DNA of 64,000 nt. It comes from Leptolyngbyaceae cyanobacterium M33_DOE_097. Its GTDB lineage: Bacteria > Cyanobacteriota > Cyanobacteriia > Leptolyngbyales > Leptolyngbyaceae. Location of the stretch: the NCBI GenBank assembly GCA_015296075.1, contig DVDV01000232.1, forward strand, positions 41,600 to 105,599. The letters run 5' to 3'. Of this stretch, positions 17,555 to 26,264 are shown piece by piece (the first letter of the stretch is position 1; each line of letters starts with the position of its first letter). The position numbers and the translations under genes are program-made. The notes under the pieces were generated by a model. It did no database searches. It saw only the letters and a program-made list of their open reading frames with translations, and had not been told where the DNA came from.

Positions 17555-18668
17555 ATGGAAATTTTGGATATTAAACGCGAAGTCGAAGTGTTATCTAACC
17601 GCCTGGGGCAAACCCAGGACTATCTTTGACATCCCTGCATTAACCGCTCGTATCCAAGATTTAGAACAAATCGCTGCCCAACCTGAGTTTTGGGACAACC
17701 AGACGCAAGCTCAAACAACTCTGCAAGAGTTGAATGATTTGAAGTCCCACTTAGAACAATTTGCTAGTTGGCAGCGCCATCTAGAGGATGCTAAGGCTGT
17801 CGTTGAATTGCTTGAGCTTGAGGAAGACGAATCCCTTTTAGCTGAGGCTAGCACTGGGTTAACCCAACTTAGCCAAGAGTTAGACCAGTGGGAATTACAA
17901 CAACTGCTTTCGGGTGAGTACGACGCCAAAGGTGCCGTTTTAAGCATTAACGCTGGCGCAGGGGGCACTGACGCTCAAGACTGGGCTGAAATGTTACTGA
18001 GAATGTACACTCGCTGGGCAGAAACGCAGGGGTATAAGGCGCACCTGTCTGAGTTGTCAGAAGGGGATGAAGCCGGGATCAAATCTGCCACGTTAGAAAT
18101 CGAGGGCCGTTACGCCTTTGGCTATCTTAAGTCTGAGAAAGGGACGCATCGCTTAGTCAGAATTTCGCCATTTAATGCAAACGGCAAGCGACAAACCAGT
18201 TTCGCAGGGGTTGAGATTATGCCGATCTTAGATAACACCGTGGAGCTAGAAATTCCTGAGAAAGACTTGGAAATTACGACCACTCGTTCGGGGGGTAAGG
18301 GTGGCCAAAACGTCAACAAGGTTGAGACAGCGGTGCAGGTGCGCCACTTACCAACTGGCATATTAGTGCGGTGTACAGAGGAGCGATCGCAGCTTCAAAA
18401 CAAAGAGAAAGCCCTGGCTCGACTCAAAGCCAAATTACTAATCATCGCACAAGAGCAAAAGGCCAAAGAAATTGCTGATATCCGAGGGGATATGGTTGAG
18501 GCAGCCTGGGGGAACCAGATCCGCAACTACGTTTTTCACCCTTACCAGTTGGTCAAGGATTTGCGTACAGGAATTGAAACAACCGATGTGACCGATGTGA
18601 TGAATGGTAATCTAGCAGCATTCATCGAAGCCTACCTGCGTCAAGAAAATCAGTTAGTGAATGTTTAA
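17555..18668 (+). CDS. prfB: Peptide chain release factor 2, expressed by programmed +1 frameshift
   Basis: RF2 releases peptides at UGA and UAA. The zero frame starts at ATG 17555 and reads [20 protein letters not shown] up to an in-frame TGA at codon 25 (17627-17629); the rest continues in the +1 frame from GAC at 17628, giving about 370 residues, the normal RF2 length. The stop-recognition SPF is in [11 protein letters not shown], and the catalytic GGQ is in [14 protein letters not shown]. The open frame that begins at 17475 gives nonsense before the shift site and is not the true start. The slip site makes synthesis self-limiting: low RF2 allows the shift. Confidence 0.95.
17616..17630 (+). 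promoter_or_regulatory. prfB programmed +1 frameshift site
   Basis: The sequence reads AGGAC-TAT-CTT-TGA-C, with slip codon CTT at 17624-17626 and stop TGA at 17627-17629. The TATCTTTGAC core is identical to the classical RF2 site. The AGGA just upstream acts as the internal Shine-Dalgarno-like stimulator, here weaker than the AGGGGG of E. coli. Confidence 0.93.
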
Positions 18669-18790
18669 GCAGCACCTCCATTTGGGAATGCTTCAGGTAA
18701 GTCCTCAGTAGAGAAATTTCTTCAGGGATGCTCGACGACCGTATTTTGGAATGCTGACACTCAAGTGAACGGTGTAGAAGCCGGCCCCTT

Positions 18791-20101
18791 ATGACCTCTA
18801 AACCTTCGTCTGATGTATCTTTAGCTCACGTTGATCAGGCTGCTAGTGGGCTGGCTCCTATTACAGCACCTTATCTGCTGACTACATCTTCTTTACCCTG
18901 CTATATCGATGAGCGTGGGCGTCGCTATCTAGATCCATTGTGGGTTAAAGATTTGCGTGAACACGTTCAGTATCTTCAAAATTTGTATCTGGCAGCTCCT
19001 TGTCGCTACGGTATACCGCCTAAATCCTACACTTGCTTAACAAATGAACCAGCGTTAAGCAAAATTCATTTTATCGACATGCCATCTCCTAGAAACATGG
19101 CACACGGGCTGTTACTTCTACCACAAACATTCATCCGTTTTTGGAAGGTCGTCAATCGTGTAGAGATTGTTCACGCTGGGCTAGCCGGATGGCCAATTCC
19201 CTACGCATGGATTCTGGCACCCATTACTCGATTGAAAAAAAAGTTTTTTTTGGTCAACGTTGAGTCGGCACCCTGGCGATTAGAGGTGTCTGCCTCGCGA
19301 TCATTGGCTGCTTACTTACGAGCAGAAATCTTTGAGTTTATCAACCGATTTTGTGTGCGAGCTGGCAGTATCGTCTTTTTTACCCATGCGCAATACCGCA
19401 AAAGCTTGCAGCCAAACCAACCGGAACGCGGCTATGTGATCAACGCTTCCTGGATTGATGAAGCGCACATTATTTCAAATTTAGAGGCAACCGAATGTTG
19501 GGCTAAAAAGCGACATGCCCCACTCCGAGTACTTTTTGCAGCGCGAGTAGTGGCTCAAAAAGGGGTACAGGTTTTATTGGCTGCGATGAAAGAGCTAAGT
19601 CGCAGGGGCGTTGCTGTTCAGCTTGACATCCTGGGTGAGGGCGATCTAATTAACCTGTGTGAAGCTGTCAGCCAATCCATCCAAACACCTGTAACGATTA
19701 ATTTACTGGGCACTGTGTCCTACGGTGACGAATTCTTTCGGTTAGCGCGCAACTACCACGCGATCGTGATCCCCAATCTTTCAGATGAGCAACCCCGCCT
19801 TGTCTACGATGCCTATTCGCAGGCAGTTCCTGTCTTAGCCAGTGAGACGGCTGGGATTCGAGATTGCGTCCAGGCAGACCAAACCGGCAAATTGGTTCCT
19901 CCAGGAAACATAACGGCATTGGCAGATCTGCTCGAATGGGCAACAACTCATATTGACGAGCTAGAAACAATGGGGATGACTGCCCTCGATCTTGCCCACG
20001 GGTTAACGCACCAGGAAATGCACCGACGCCGCTGGCAAATATTGAGTAAGGCGCTTGAAGATGCCCGATCCAACTACAGCTTTTTTGCAGCTCAAACCTG
20101 A
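18791..20101 (+). CDS. Glycosyltransferase, GT4-like
   Basis: A GT-B fold transferase of 436 residues. The C-terminal half carries the nucleotide-sugar site: LRVLFAARVVAQKGVQVLLAA (split across ~247-267), DILGEGDL, and the EX7E-like region near IPNLSDEQPRLVYDAYSQAVPV and GKLVPPGN. The N-terminal acceptor half has no clear membrane segment. It probably acts on cell-surface polysaccharide or glycolipid, but donor and acceptor cannot be told. It stands alone between prfB and DUF3285-ybeY. Confidence 0.85.
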   Translation: MTSKPSSDVSLAHVDQAASGLAPITAPYLLTTSSLPCYIDERGRRYLDPLWVKDLREHVQYLQNLYLAAPCRYGIPPKSYTCLTNEPALSKIHFIDMPSPRNMAHGLLLLPQTFIRFWKVVNRVEIVHAGLAGWPIPYAWILAPITRLKKKFFLVNVESAPWRLEVSASRSLAAYLRAEIFEFINRFCVRAGSIVFFTHAQYRKSLQPNQPERGYVINASWIDEAHIISNLEATECWAKKRHAPLRVLFAARVVAQKGVQVLLAAMKELSRRGVAVQLDILGEGDLINLCEAVSQSIQTPVTINLLGTVSYGDEFFRLARNYHAIVIPNLSDEQPRLVYDAYSQAVPVLASETAGIRDCVQADQTGKLVPPGNITALADLLEWATTHIDELETMGMTALDLAHGLTHQEMHRRRWQILSKALEDARSNYSFFAAQT

Positions 20102-20347
20102 GCGCAAGTGGTTTTGTCGCGCGGGTTTGAAAGTGTAGTTTCGAGTCGGCTCAAGCCAAACCTCAGAGCAGCAGGTGAGGCAGACACAACGATCGCCAGC
20201 ATCTTCTTTAGGACAATGCATTTGCTGATCATCCGGCGATCGCTTTTGAGAACAGAGCGATTCATTTTGAAGATGGCAACGACGATAGAATCGCAGTAGA
20301 GTGAAAAGGGTTTTACCTGACCATTCCCTAGCCATTGATTTTTGCTT

Positions 20348-20566
20348 ATGGAAACTCCCGAATCAATTTCAAATCTCGCTTCTGAGACTGCAACTGTTGC
20401 TCCAGAGAGCCAAGCGGAAGCAACACCTCAAAAGCCTGAAGGTAGCTATGTGAAACATGCGATGCGCAATATGGTGCGTAAGCGCGGCACATCGATTAAG
20501 CACTTTGTCTTAACAACCGTTGGCCTGTTGAGTCTTCTGGTAGGGTTAGCCTACATCACCCGGTGA
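20348..20566 (+). CDS. DUF3285 small membrane protein (72 aa)
   Basis: A cyanobacterial family member with an acidic N-terminal tail (ESISNLASETATVAPES), a basic stretch (MRNMVRKRGTSIKHF) and one C-terminal membrane helix (VLTTVGLLSLLVGLAYI). Function unknown. The ATG at 20348 is preferred over the TTG at 20342. It ends nine bases before the ybeY start, a gene pair often kept in cyanobacteria. Confidence 0.8.
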   Translation: METPESISNLASETATVAPESQAEATPQKPEGSYVKHAMRNMVRKRGTSIKHFVLTTVGLLSLLVGLAYITR

Positions 20567-20575
20567 GGGTTGCTT

Positions 20576-21067
20576 GTGAACGTTGATGTCATTATTCAAA
20601 CAACTGCAACAACCGCGATCGCAGAACCGTCTGAAAATACATGGGTGTTATGGTTTGAGCAATGGCTAGCCACTTTAGCCCCCAATCTCTCGCCGATCTC
20701 CGCCTACGAATTAACGTTGCGGCTCACGGATGATAGCGAAATTCAAACCTTAAATCGTGACTACCGACAAATCGATCGACCCACGGATGTGCTTGCCTTT
20801 GCAGCACTTGAAGCCGAACCAGTGCCTGATGAAATCATTGAGAGTGAACCGCTTTATTTGGGTGACATCATTATTTCTCTCCCCACAGCAGAGAAACAGG
20901 CGATCGCTCAGGGACACTCGACTCTGATTGAGTTAGCCTGGTTAGCCGCACATGGCTTACTACATTTGCTCGGTTGGGATCATCCGGATGAGCCTCAACT
21001 TCACCGAATGTTGGCTCAACAAGAGGTTTTGTTGAATACGGTTGGTCTAACCGTAATAAATAGCTAA
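20576..21067 (+). CDS. ybeY: Endoribonuclease YbeY, rRNA maturation factor
   Basis: YbeY is a zinc metalloenzyme acting in 16S rRNA 3'-end processing and ribosome quality control. The HGxLHLxGxDH zinc motif is present as [11 protein letters not shown] near residues 122-132, and PTDVLAFA near 65-72 is the second family signature. The start GTG at 20576 is preferred over the TTG at 20570, since GAGGG at 20565-20569 gives a proper spacing. It is coupled to DUF3285 upstream, and dgkA follows 156 bases later. Confidence 0.93.
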   Translation: MNVDVIIQTTATTAIAEPSENTWVLWFEQWLATLAPNLSPISAYELTLRLTDDSEIQTLNRDYRQIDRPTDVLAFAALEAEPVPDEIIESEPLYLGDIIISLPTAEKQAIAQGHSTLIELAWLAAHGLLHLLGWDHPDEPQLHRMLAQQEVLLNTVGLTVINS

Positions 21068-21223
21068 AATTCATTGTTGAAATGTAGTGCAGGCTATCCC
21101 ACAAATGTGCCTGCTGCCAAATAATCAATGCAGCCTGAGACATTTTCCCTAAAGTGGGGCGACTAGACCGTTTTCGGGCACGATAAAAAAACTCTGCTCC
21201 AAGCAGTTTCTCATCCTTAACCT

Positions 21224-21688
21224 ATGCCTTCAGACATTACGACTCAAACTCCCAACTATACCAACGGCAAAGTTGGCTCATCAAAACCCGATCGCACTTT
21301 GTCGTGGCAAGTTGCGTCTAGTTTACTGGTCAGCTTCAAATATGCCTGGGCAGGAGTTTCTTACGCCTTTCAAACGCAACGTAACTTTCGGGTACACGTC
21401 ATTATCGGTAGCTTGGCGGTTGGGTTAGCGTTATTTCTCAGACTCAACTCAGTAGAAATCGCAGTGATTGGCTTGACCATTGGCGCTGTTTTAGCAATGG
21501 AGTTGCTCAACACTGCCATTGAGTCTGTTGTTGACCTCACCGTTAAGCAAACCTATCACGAGCTGGCTCGCATTGCCAAAGACTGCGCCGCCGCTGCCGT
21601 TTTAATCTCTGCCCTGGTTGCAATTTTGGTGGCTGGCTTTTTGATTTTGCCGAAGCTGTGGCTATATTTGTTGCCTCTGTTCAGCTAA
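21224..21688 (+). CDS. dgkA: Diacylglycerol kinase, DgkA family
   Basis: A small integral membrane kinase (154 residues) with about three helices. The family block NTAIESVVDLTV and AKDCAAAAVLISA are visible, following FRVHVIIGSLAVG. It phosphorylates diacylglycerol or undecaprenol, recycling lipid carrier. The extra N-terminal ~35 residues (polar) before SFKYAWAG are usual in cyanobacteria. The ybeY-dgkA-trpG order is also common there. Confidence 0.92.
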   Translation: MPSDITTQTPNYTNGKVGSSKPDRTLSWQVASSLLVSFKYAWAGVSYAFQTQRNFRVHVIIGSLAVGLALFLRLNSVEIAVIGLTIGAVLAMELLNTAIESVVDLTVKQTYHELARIAKDCAAAAVLISALVAILVAGFLILPKLWLYLLPLFS

Positions 21689-21710
21689 GCCTTTTTGCAA
21701 AGAGGCTTAG
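21685..21710 (+). terminator. Hairpin at the dgkA stop codon, possible terminator
   Basis: CTAAGCCT (21685-21692) pairs with AGGCTTAG (21703-21710), with TTTGCAAA extending the stem. No T-run follows, so it may be an RNA-stabilising or weak terminating hairpin. Confidence 0.45.
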
Positions 21711-21847
21711 GGCGTTTACTTCACAAGTACTACTTGGAAACATTGGCTAAACCCTTAAACAGTAGATGTGAGTGTTTGGTCAGAACGTGTTTCTGAACTG
21801 TTTTTTGGCTGTTATTCGCAAGTTATTCTTCTGCGCTAATTTTTCTT

Positions 21848-22447
21848 ATGTTGATTGTTATTGATAATTACGACAGCTTTACGTACAACCTGGTGCAATA
21901 TCTAGGTGAGTTAAGCGCTGAATATGCGATCGCGCAAGACATTCAAGTCTACCGCAACGACCAGATCACGCTGGAACAAGTCCGTGCCTTACAACCCGAT
22001 GGCATTGTGATTTCGCCAGGTCCCGGTCGCCCCGAAGATGCAGGCGTCTCAATGCAACTTATTCGTGAATTGGGGGCTGAGCTGCCCATTTTAGGCGTTT
22101 GCCTGGGGCATCAAAGCATTGGGCAAGTCTTTGGTGGCAATATTGTCTCGGCTCCCGTCTTAATGCATGGCAAAATTTCTCACGTACAACACAACGGAAT
22201 TGGTGTTTTTGAGGGTTTAGAAAATCCGATGACAGCAACCCGCTATCATAGTCTGGTGATTGAACGGCAAACCTTGCCAGAGGTGTTGGAAGTAACCGCC
22301 TGGGTTGACGACGGGACGATTATGGGCGTGCGTCATCGAGATTACCCCCATGTGCAGGGAGTGCAATTTCACCCAGAAAGCGTGCTGACCCAGTCTGGAA
22401 AGCAGCTTTTACGGAACTTTCTCGCCTCAATTACACGTCACAAATAA
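21848..22447 (+). CDS. trpG: Anthranilate synthase component II (glutamine amidotransferase)
   Basis: This subunit hydrolyses glutamine and passes ammonia to TrpE; in many bacteria the same protein also serves PabB. Class I amidotransferase features are DNYDSFTYNLVQYL at the start, SPGPGRPEDAG, the catalytic cysteine in GVCLGHQSIG (about residue 82), and the His-Glu pair in FHPESVLTQ. Length 199 is standard. Transcription is alone or after dgkA, not with trpE, which is at the left end of the window. Confidence 0.92.
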   Translation: MLIVIDNYDSFTYNLVQYLGELSAEYAIAQDIQVYRNDQITLEQVRALQPDGIVISPGPGRPEDAGVSMQLIRELGAELPILGVCLGHQSIGQVFGGNIVSAPVLMHGKISHVQHNGIGVFEGLENPMTATRYHSLVIERQTLPEVLEVTAWVDDGTIMGVRHRDYPHVQGVQFHPESVLTQSGKQLLRNFLASITRHK

Positions 22448-22530
22448 AAAATCAACCCGGCGCGATCGCTGCTGAGCAGCCTTAATGCCTGAGTTGAGCT
22501 AAAGTCACGATTGTGTTCTGGTGGGAGTGT

Positions 22531-23304
22531 ATGAAACGGCGGAACTTACTGCGCTATTTGGGCGTTAGCGCGTTAACAGCAGCCAGCACTGGGTTGGCAA
22601 TTCAGTCTAAGGGTTTCGCTCAAACCCCTAATGCGGTATCAGTTCGATGGTTAGGGCACACCTGCTTTCTCATAACCGGCAATGGCAAACGAATTTTGAT
22701 TAATCCGTTTCGCACATTAGGCTGTACTGCCAAATATCGGGTGCCAAAAGTCGAGTCAGATTTGGTCATGATCAGTAGCCAACTGCTTGACGAAGGGGCC
22801 GTTGAAGTGGTGTCTGGCAACCCGCGCTTGTTGTATGAGCCAGGTGATTATCAAGTGCTGGACTTGCGAGTCAGAGGTATCCCTATCGATCACGATCGCA
22901 TTGGTGGCAAACGGTTTGGTACCAACATTGCGTGGCAGTGGAGCCAGAGCAATATCAACTTTATGCACTTAGGTGGTGCCGCTGCCCCCCTCTCAATTGA
23001 GCAGCGAATTTTGGCGGGTCGTCCTGATGTTTTGTTTGTGCCAGTCGGGGGTGGGCCAAAAGCCTACACGGCTGAAGAAGCCAAGCAAGCTGTCACCACC
23101 CTCAACCCTCGGATGGTGATTCCTACGCACTATCGCACTGAGGCAGCTGATCCTAACGCGTGTGACATTACTCCGCTTGAGCCTTTCTTAGAGTTGATGC
23201 AGGGCACACCCGTTCGGCGAGCCAACAGCGATACGATTTCGCTCAGGTCAAGCGACCTGCCTAAAGAGGGCATGGTGATTCAAGTCATGAGTTATAAGTT
23301 TTAA
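22531..23304 (+). CDS. Exported MBL-fold protein with degraded metal-binding motif
   Basis: The protein belongs to the UlaG-like metallo-beta-lactamase fold: WLGHTCFLITGNGKRILINPF at the start of the domain, LHLGGAAAPLS in the middle and IPTHYRTEA near the end. Where active members have HxHxDH, this protein has VMISSQLLDEGAVE, so the principal zinc ligands are missing and hydrolase activity is doubtful. The N-terminus MKRRNLLRYLGVSALTAAS is a twin-arginine-like signal followed by a hydrophobic stretch and a GFAQ cleavage site. The ATG at 22531 follows GGGAG. Function unknown. Confidence 0.82.
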   Translation: MKRRNLLRYLGVSALTAASTGLAIQSKGFAQTPNAVSVRWLGHTCFLITGNGKRILINPFRTLGCTAKYRVPKVESDLVMISSQLLDEGAVEVVSGNPRLLYEPGDYQVLDLRVRGIPIDHDRIGGKRFGTNIAWQWSQSNINFMHLGGAAAPLSIEQRILAGRPDVLFVPVGGGPKAYTAEEAKQAVTTLNPRMVIPTHYRTEAADPNACDITPLEPFLELMQGTPVRRANSDTISLRSSDLPKEGMVIQVMSYKF

Positions 23305-23717
23305 CCTGACCTGCCCCAATCCCAACAAAGGATCTCAACCCATGATGTAGCGATCCTATTTGGGTTGTGAGAAGGTTTCCAAAGGAAGCCTTCCACAACA
23401 CCTCTCTCATCTCACAAATCATTTAGAACTGCTATAGAAGTGGCAAACTAGCGAGAGAATGAGAGAACCCGCGTTTTCATGCTCACGATAGGTCTTCATT
23501 CACTGCTTTTGCTCTATCTTCCTTTGGGTAGGACTACCAAATTTTAGAAGGCAGCTCTATAGAGACTGCCTTTTTCAGTTCGTTTAGTAGTGGTTCAACG
23601 AGGAACAACTAGCGGTCTCAAGCAAAGATTCGTTACAGTCTTGCCCTGTAAACAGTTTTGTTTGTGTAGAAAACGGTAAGCATAGGCTGAGATTAGGGTA
23701 ATCAGGTAGACAACATT
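23305..23717. other. Intergenic region with long hairpin and orphan terminator
   Basis: A strong hairpin (about 15 bp with one bulge, 3-base loop) spans 23365-23398. A separate Rho-independent terminator lies at 23548-23575, 244 bases after the preceding stop. A TATAGA box at 23433-23438 preceded by TGC could drive a short transcript between the two. No ORF is supported. Confidence 0.45.
23445..23575 (+). ncRNA. Candidate small RNA ending at an orphan terminator
   Basis: The 3' end is set by AAGGCAG (23548-23554) pairing with CTGCCTT (23566-23572), followed by a T-run to 23575. A TGCTATAGA extended -10-like box at 23430-23438 suggests a start near 23445. There is no ORF between. The -35 region is weak, and the element could instead be the 3' end of a long UTR of the MBL gene. 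Confidence 0.35.
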
Positions 23718-25331
23718 ATGCTGCAACAAGGGATGGTGTCTGGGGGCAACATTTCAGAGCAATTTCGTAAACTTCAGCAACAGTTTTGCGATCGCTGGCA
23801 GTCAGTCGAAGAGTTTGACAGCAGTGAGGCAGATATCATCGTGATTCCCTCGCTGAGCCTGGATCAACGCGAACTGCAAAAAATTCAAGGGGCACACCAT
23901 TACGAAGAACGGCTGCTGTTCTCGTTGATTCGGCTGCGCCACCCCCGCACGCGCGTGGTTTACCTAACCTCTCAGCCCTTACACCCCAGCGTGATCGACT
24001 ACTATCTGCAACTGTTGCCAGGGATCCCGTTTTCGCACGCCCGCGATCGCCTGCTGATGCTCTCGACCTACGACTCCTCCCTCAAGTCACTCAGCCAAAA
24101 AATCTTAGAGCGGCCTCGGCTGCTGCACCAGATTCGCTGTGCAGTAAACCGGGAGCGGGCTTATATTGTGTGCTACAACTCCACCCGGTTTGAGCGAGAG
24201 TTATCTGTCAAACTGGGCATTCCGCTCTACGCGGTCGATCCTGACCTGCTGAGGTGGGGTACAAAGGCGGGTAGCCGCGAAATTTTTGCGGAGGCAGACA
24301 TTCCCCATCCACCTGGCAGTCAAGAGGTTTGGTCAGCCAGTGATTTGACGGAAGCTGCCGTTGAGCTGTGGGAGCGCTGCCCTGAGCTTCAACGCATGGT
24401 CGTTAAGCTAAACGAAGGATTTTCGGGTGAAGGCAATGCGCTGTTAGATTTGCGCCCAATTCGAGAGTATGCGCCAGGAAACGGCTCAGCCAGCGATCTC
24501 TGGCAGGCAGTTGAAGCGCAACTGCAACACCTGGTTTTTGAAGCCAAAAGCGAAACCTGGGCAAACTTTAGTAGCCGCATTCCCGAATTGGGGGCGATTG
24601 TGGAAGGTTTCGTGGAAGGGAAAGTGAAGCGATCGCCTAGTGTGCAAGGCCGCATCACACCAACTGGAGAAGTTGAAATTCTCTCAACCCACGACCAGAT
24701 TTTAGGTGGCCCCAGTGGGCAGATCTATTTAGGGTGCCGCTTTCCGGCTGATGAATCCTACCGCTTACGCCTGCAGGCACTAGGGCTAAGAGTTGGGAAA
24801 AAGTTAGCCGAAAAAGGGGCGATCGAGCGATTTGGGGTTGATTTTGTTGCTGTTCACCAACCCAATGAAGTGGGTAAACCAGAGTGGGACATGCAAGCGA
24901 TTGAAATTAATCTCCGTAAAGGCGGCACAACACACCCCTTTATGACCCTGAAGTTTCTGACATCTGGACGTTACGACCTGTCAAGCGGGTTGTTTTATAG
25001 CCAGCAGGGACGCGCCAAATACTACATTGCGACCGACAACTTTCAAAAGGATAGCTATCGCGGCTTATTACCCAACGATTTGATGGACATTATTGCGCTG
25101 CACCAACTCCACTTTGATACCAGCACCGAAACCGGAGCCGTGTTTCACCTGATGGGGTGCTTATCAGAGTTTGGCAAGTTGGGTATTACCTGTATTGGCA
25201 ACTCAATGCAACAGGCCGAGAGCATTTACCATCGGCTCAGTAACGCCCTTGACGAAGAAGCACGCCTCGACGACGAGCCAAATCCTGGGTCGATTGTCAA
25301 TTTACCGATCGGCTGGAGTGAAAAACCCTAA
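23718..25331 (+). CDS. ATP-grasp protein, PGM1-related peptide ligase family
   Basis: A 537-residue soluble protein. An ATP-grasp core runs through the middle and second half: MVVKLNEGFSGEGNALLDL (about 231-249) is the lysine and glycine loop, VEGFVEGKVKRSPSVQG is the second nucleotide contact, and FGVDFVAV with MQAIEINLRKGGTTHP carries the metal-binding acidic and Asn residues. This matches proteins annotated as related to PGM1, the pheganomycin peptide ligase, which are common in cyanobacteria. The substrate here is unknown. The gene precedes an arginine-rich repeat protein, but a terminator-like structure stands between them. Confidence 0.75.
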   Translation: MLQQGMVSGGNISEQFRKLQQQFCDRWQSVEEFDSSEADIIVIPSLSLDQRELQKIQGAHHYEERLLFSLIRLRHPRTRVVYLTSQPLHPSVIDYYLQLLPGIPFSHARDRLLMLSTYDSSLKSLSQKILERPRLLHQIRCAVNRERAYIVCYNSTRFERELSVKLGIPLYAVDPDLLRWGTKAGSREIFAEADIPHPPGSQEVWSASDLTEAAVELWERCPELQRMVVKLNEGFSGEGNALLDLRPIREYAPGNGSASDLWQAVEAQLQHLVFEAKSETWANFSSRIPELGAIVEGFVEGKVKRSPSVQGRITPTGEVEILSTHDQILGGPSGQIYLGCRFPADESYRLRLQALGLRVGKKLAEKGAIERFGVDFVAVHQPNEVGKPEWDMQAIEINLRKGGTTHPFMTLKFLTSGRYDLSSGLFYSQQGRAKYYIATDNFQKDSYRGLLPNDLMDIIALHQLHFDTSTETGAVFHLMGCLSEFGKLGITCIGNSMQQAESIYHRLSNALDEEARLDDEPNPGSIVNLPIGWSEKP

Positions 25332-25460
25332 GAGTAGCTCTTTTTTCCTTTAAGTAAATTATTTCCTGATTGAACTTTTTAGGCTTTAGCTGAGTCAGAG
25401 TAATTAGTTTGATGGCGGCTCCGATCTCACTGACTTTTTAGTTGCTTAAACCGCCGGCAT

Positions 25461-25530
25461 AGCACGATAGCAAGCAATCCCCATTGTTGAATTTGGGGGA
25501 GTGTTGTTAGCTCTATCGGGCTTCGTTTTT
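25461..25530 (+). terminator. Two-stem structure followed by T-run
   Basis: AGCACGATAG (25461-25470) pairs with CTATCGGGCT (25513-25522) with one mismatch and encloses a TCCCC/GGGGA stem (25478-25500). TTTTT follows at 25526-25530. It probably ends transcription from the ATP-grasp gene, though it could be a leader element of the next gene. Confidence 0.45.
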
Positions 25531-25623
25531 GTGACAATTTGACACCGCGATCGCTCGCCTCAAACAGCCAGGAGGTTTATTGCCCCCATTCATTTCTGTG
25601 TCGTTCATTTACTGGAGACTTGT

Positions 25624-26025
25624 ATGAATCCTAAACTCCTAATTCTGTTTTTGGGTGCCCCTGTCGGAGTTGCACTGTCCACCATGGTGCAGCCTGCGTT
25701 TGCAGCAACCCAAACAGCCGCTCAACCGTTGACCAAGTCGTCTATTGAGTTAGAAGTTGTCAATCTTGAGCAACCCAGCTCTAACTCTTTTTTAGTTGCC
25801 GACAACAACGACTATGACCAGGGTAGCCGTCGTCGTCAAAACGATAGTCGTCAAAATGACAGTGCCCGTCGTCGTGTTTACAGCCCTCGTCGTGTTTATA
25901 GCCCTCGTCGCGTTTACAGTCCCCGTCGTGTTTACAGCCCTCGTCGTGTTTACAGCCCTCGTCGTGTTTACAGTCCCCGTCGTGTTGTTACTCCTAGAAT
26001 TATTATCCGCCGCACCAGCTGGTAA
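25624..26025 (+). CDS. Exported protein with RRVYSP tandem repeats (133 aa)
   Basis: A Sec-type signal peptide (hydrophobic stretch LLILFLGAPVGVALSTMV, cleavage after AFA) leads a short acidic/polar region, an N-D-S-Q-R-rich stretch, and then six RRVYSP units plus a diverged RRVVTP. The tail is RIIIRRTSW. At DNA level the repeat is an 18-base unit from 25870 to 25995. The mature protein would be very basic. I know of no function; electrostatic binding to envelope polymers or nucleic acid is a guess. ATG is supported by GGAG at 25614-25617. Confidence 0.75.
   Translation: MNPKLLILFLGAPVGVALSTMVQPAFAATQTAAQPLTKSSIELEVVNLEQPSSNSFLVADNNDYDQGSRRRQNDSRQNDSARRRVYSPRRVYSPRRVYSPRRVYSPRRVYSPRRVYSPRRVVTPRIIIRRTSW
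25870..25995 (+). repeat. 18-bp coding tandem repeat, seven units
   Basis: The unit CGTCGTGTTTACAGCCCT is repeated six times with only synonymous changes (TAT/TAC, AGC/AGT, CCT/CCC, CGC/CGT), and a seventh unit is diverged. All changes but the last unit keep RRVYSP, which implies selection on the peptide or recent expansion. Confidence 0.9.
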
Positions 26026-26073
26026 CCCGATTAATTTCTTAAGGAGATAAAATCCTTTTGCTTTGCCGTGTCC

Positions 26074-26155
26074 AAAGGTTGCACGACCTTTAACGACTTG
26101 CAAGGGTGTAGAAATGACAGTCACAAGGTCGCGACCCTCTACACCCCTGTTTTAT
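26074..26155 (+). terminator. Double hairpin with T-rich tail
   Basis: AAAGGT (26074-26079) pairs with ACCTTT (26086-26091). A second, stronger stem pairs GGGTGTAGA (26104-26112) with TCTACACCC (26138-26146) and encloses the palindrome GGTCGCGACC. TTTTATT follows. It terminates the repeat-protein transcript. Confidence 0.65.
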
Positions 26156-26264
26156 TAGGTTCACCTATTCCTAGTGCTTTAGAGGCTGCGAAAACGGTGC
26201 CAGTACGCTGTTCAACTTTTTTTAATCGCTCTCACAACCCTTCATCTGCGTTTCTATCAGGCTG

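Noticed and set aside
17475..17627. prfB start at 17475
   Set aside because: The 51 residues before the shift site are unlike RF2, while the zero frame from 17555 gives the normal N-terminus.
17555..18668. prfB as a frameshifted pseudogene
   Set aside because: The break is exactly the programmed CTT-TGA-C site, and both parts are intact.
25792..26124. Threonine/valine-rich ORFs in other frames of the RRVYSP gene
   Set aside because: They are the same 18-base repeat read out of frame; the frame with signal peptide and ribosome binding site is the real one.
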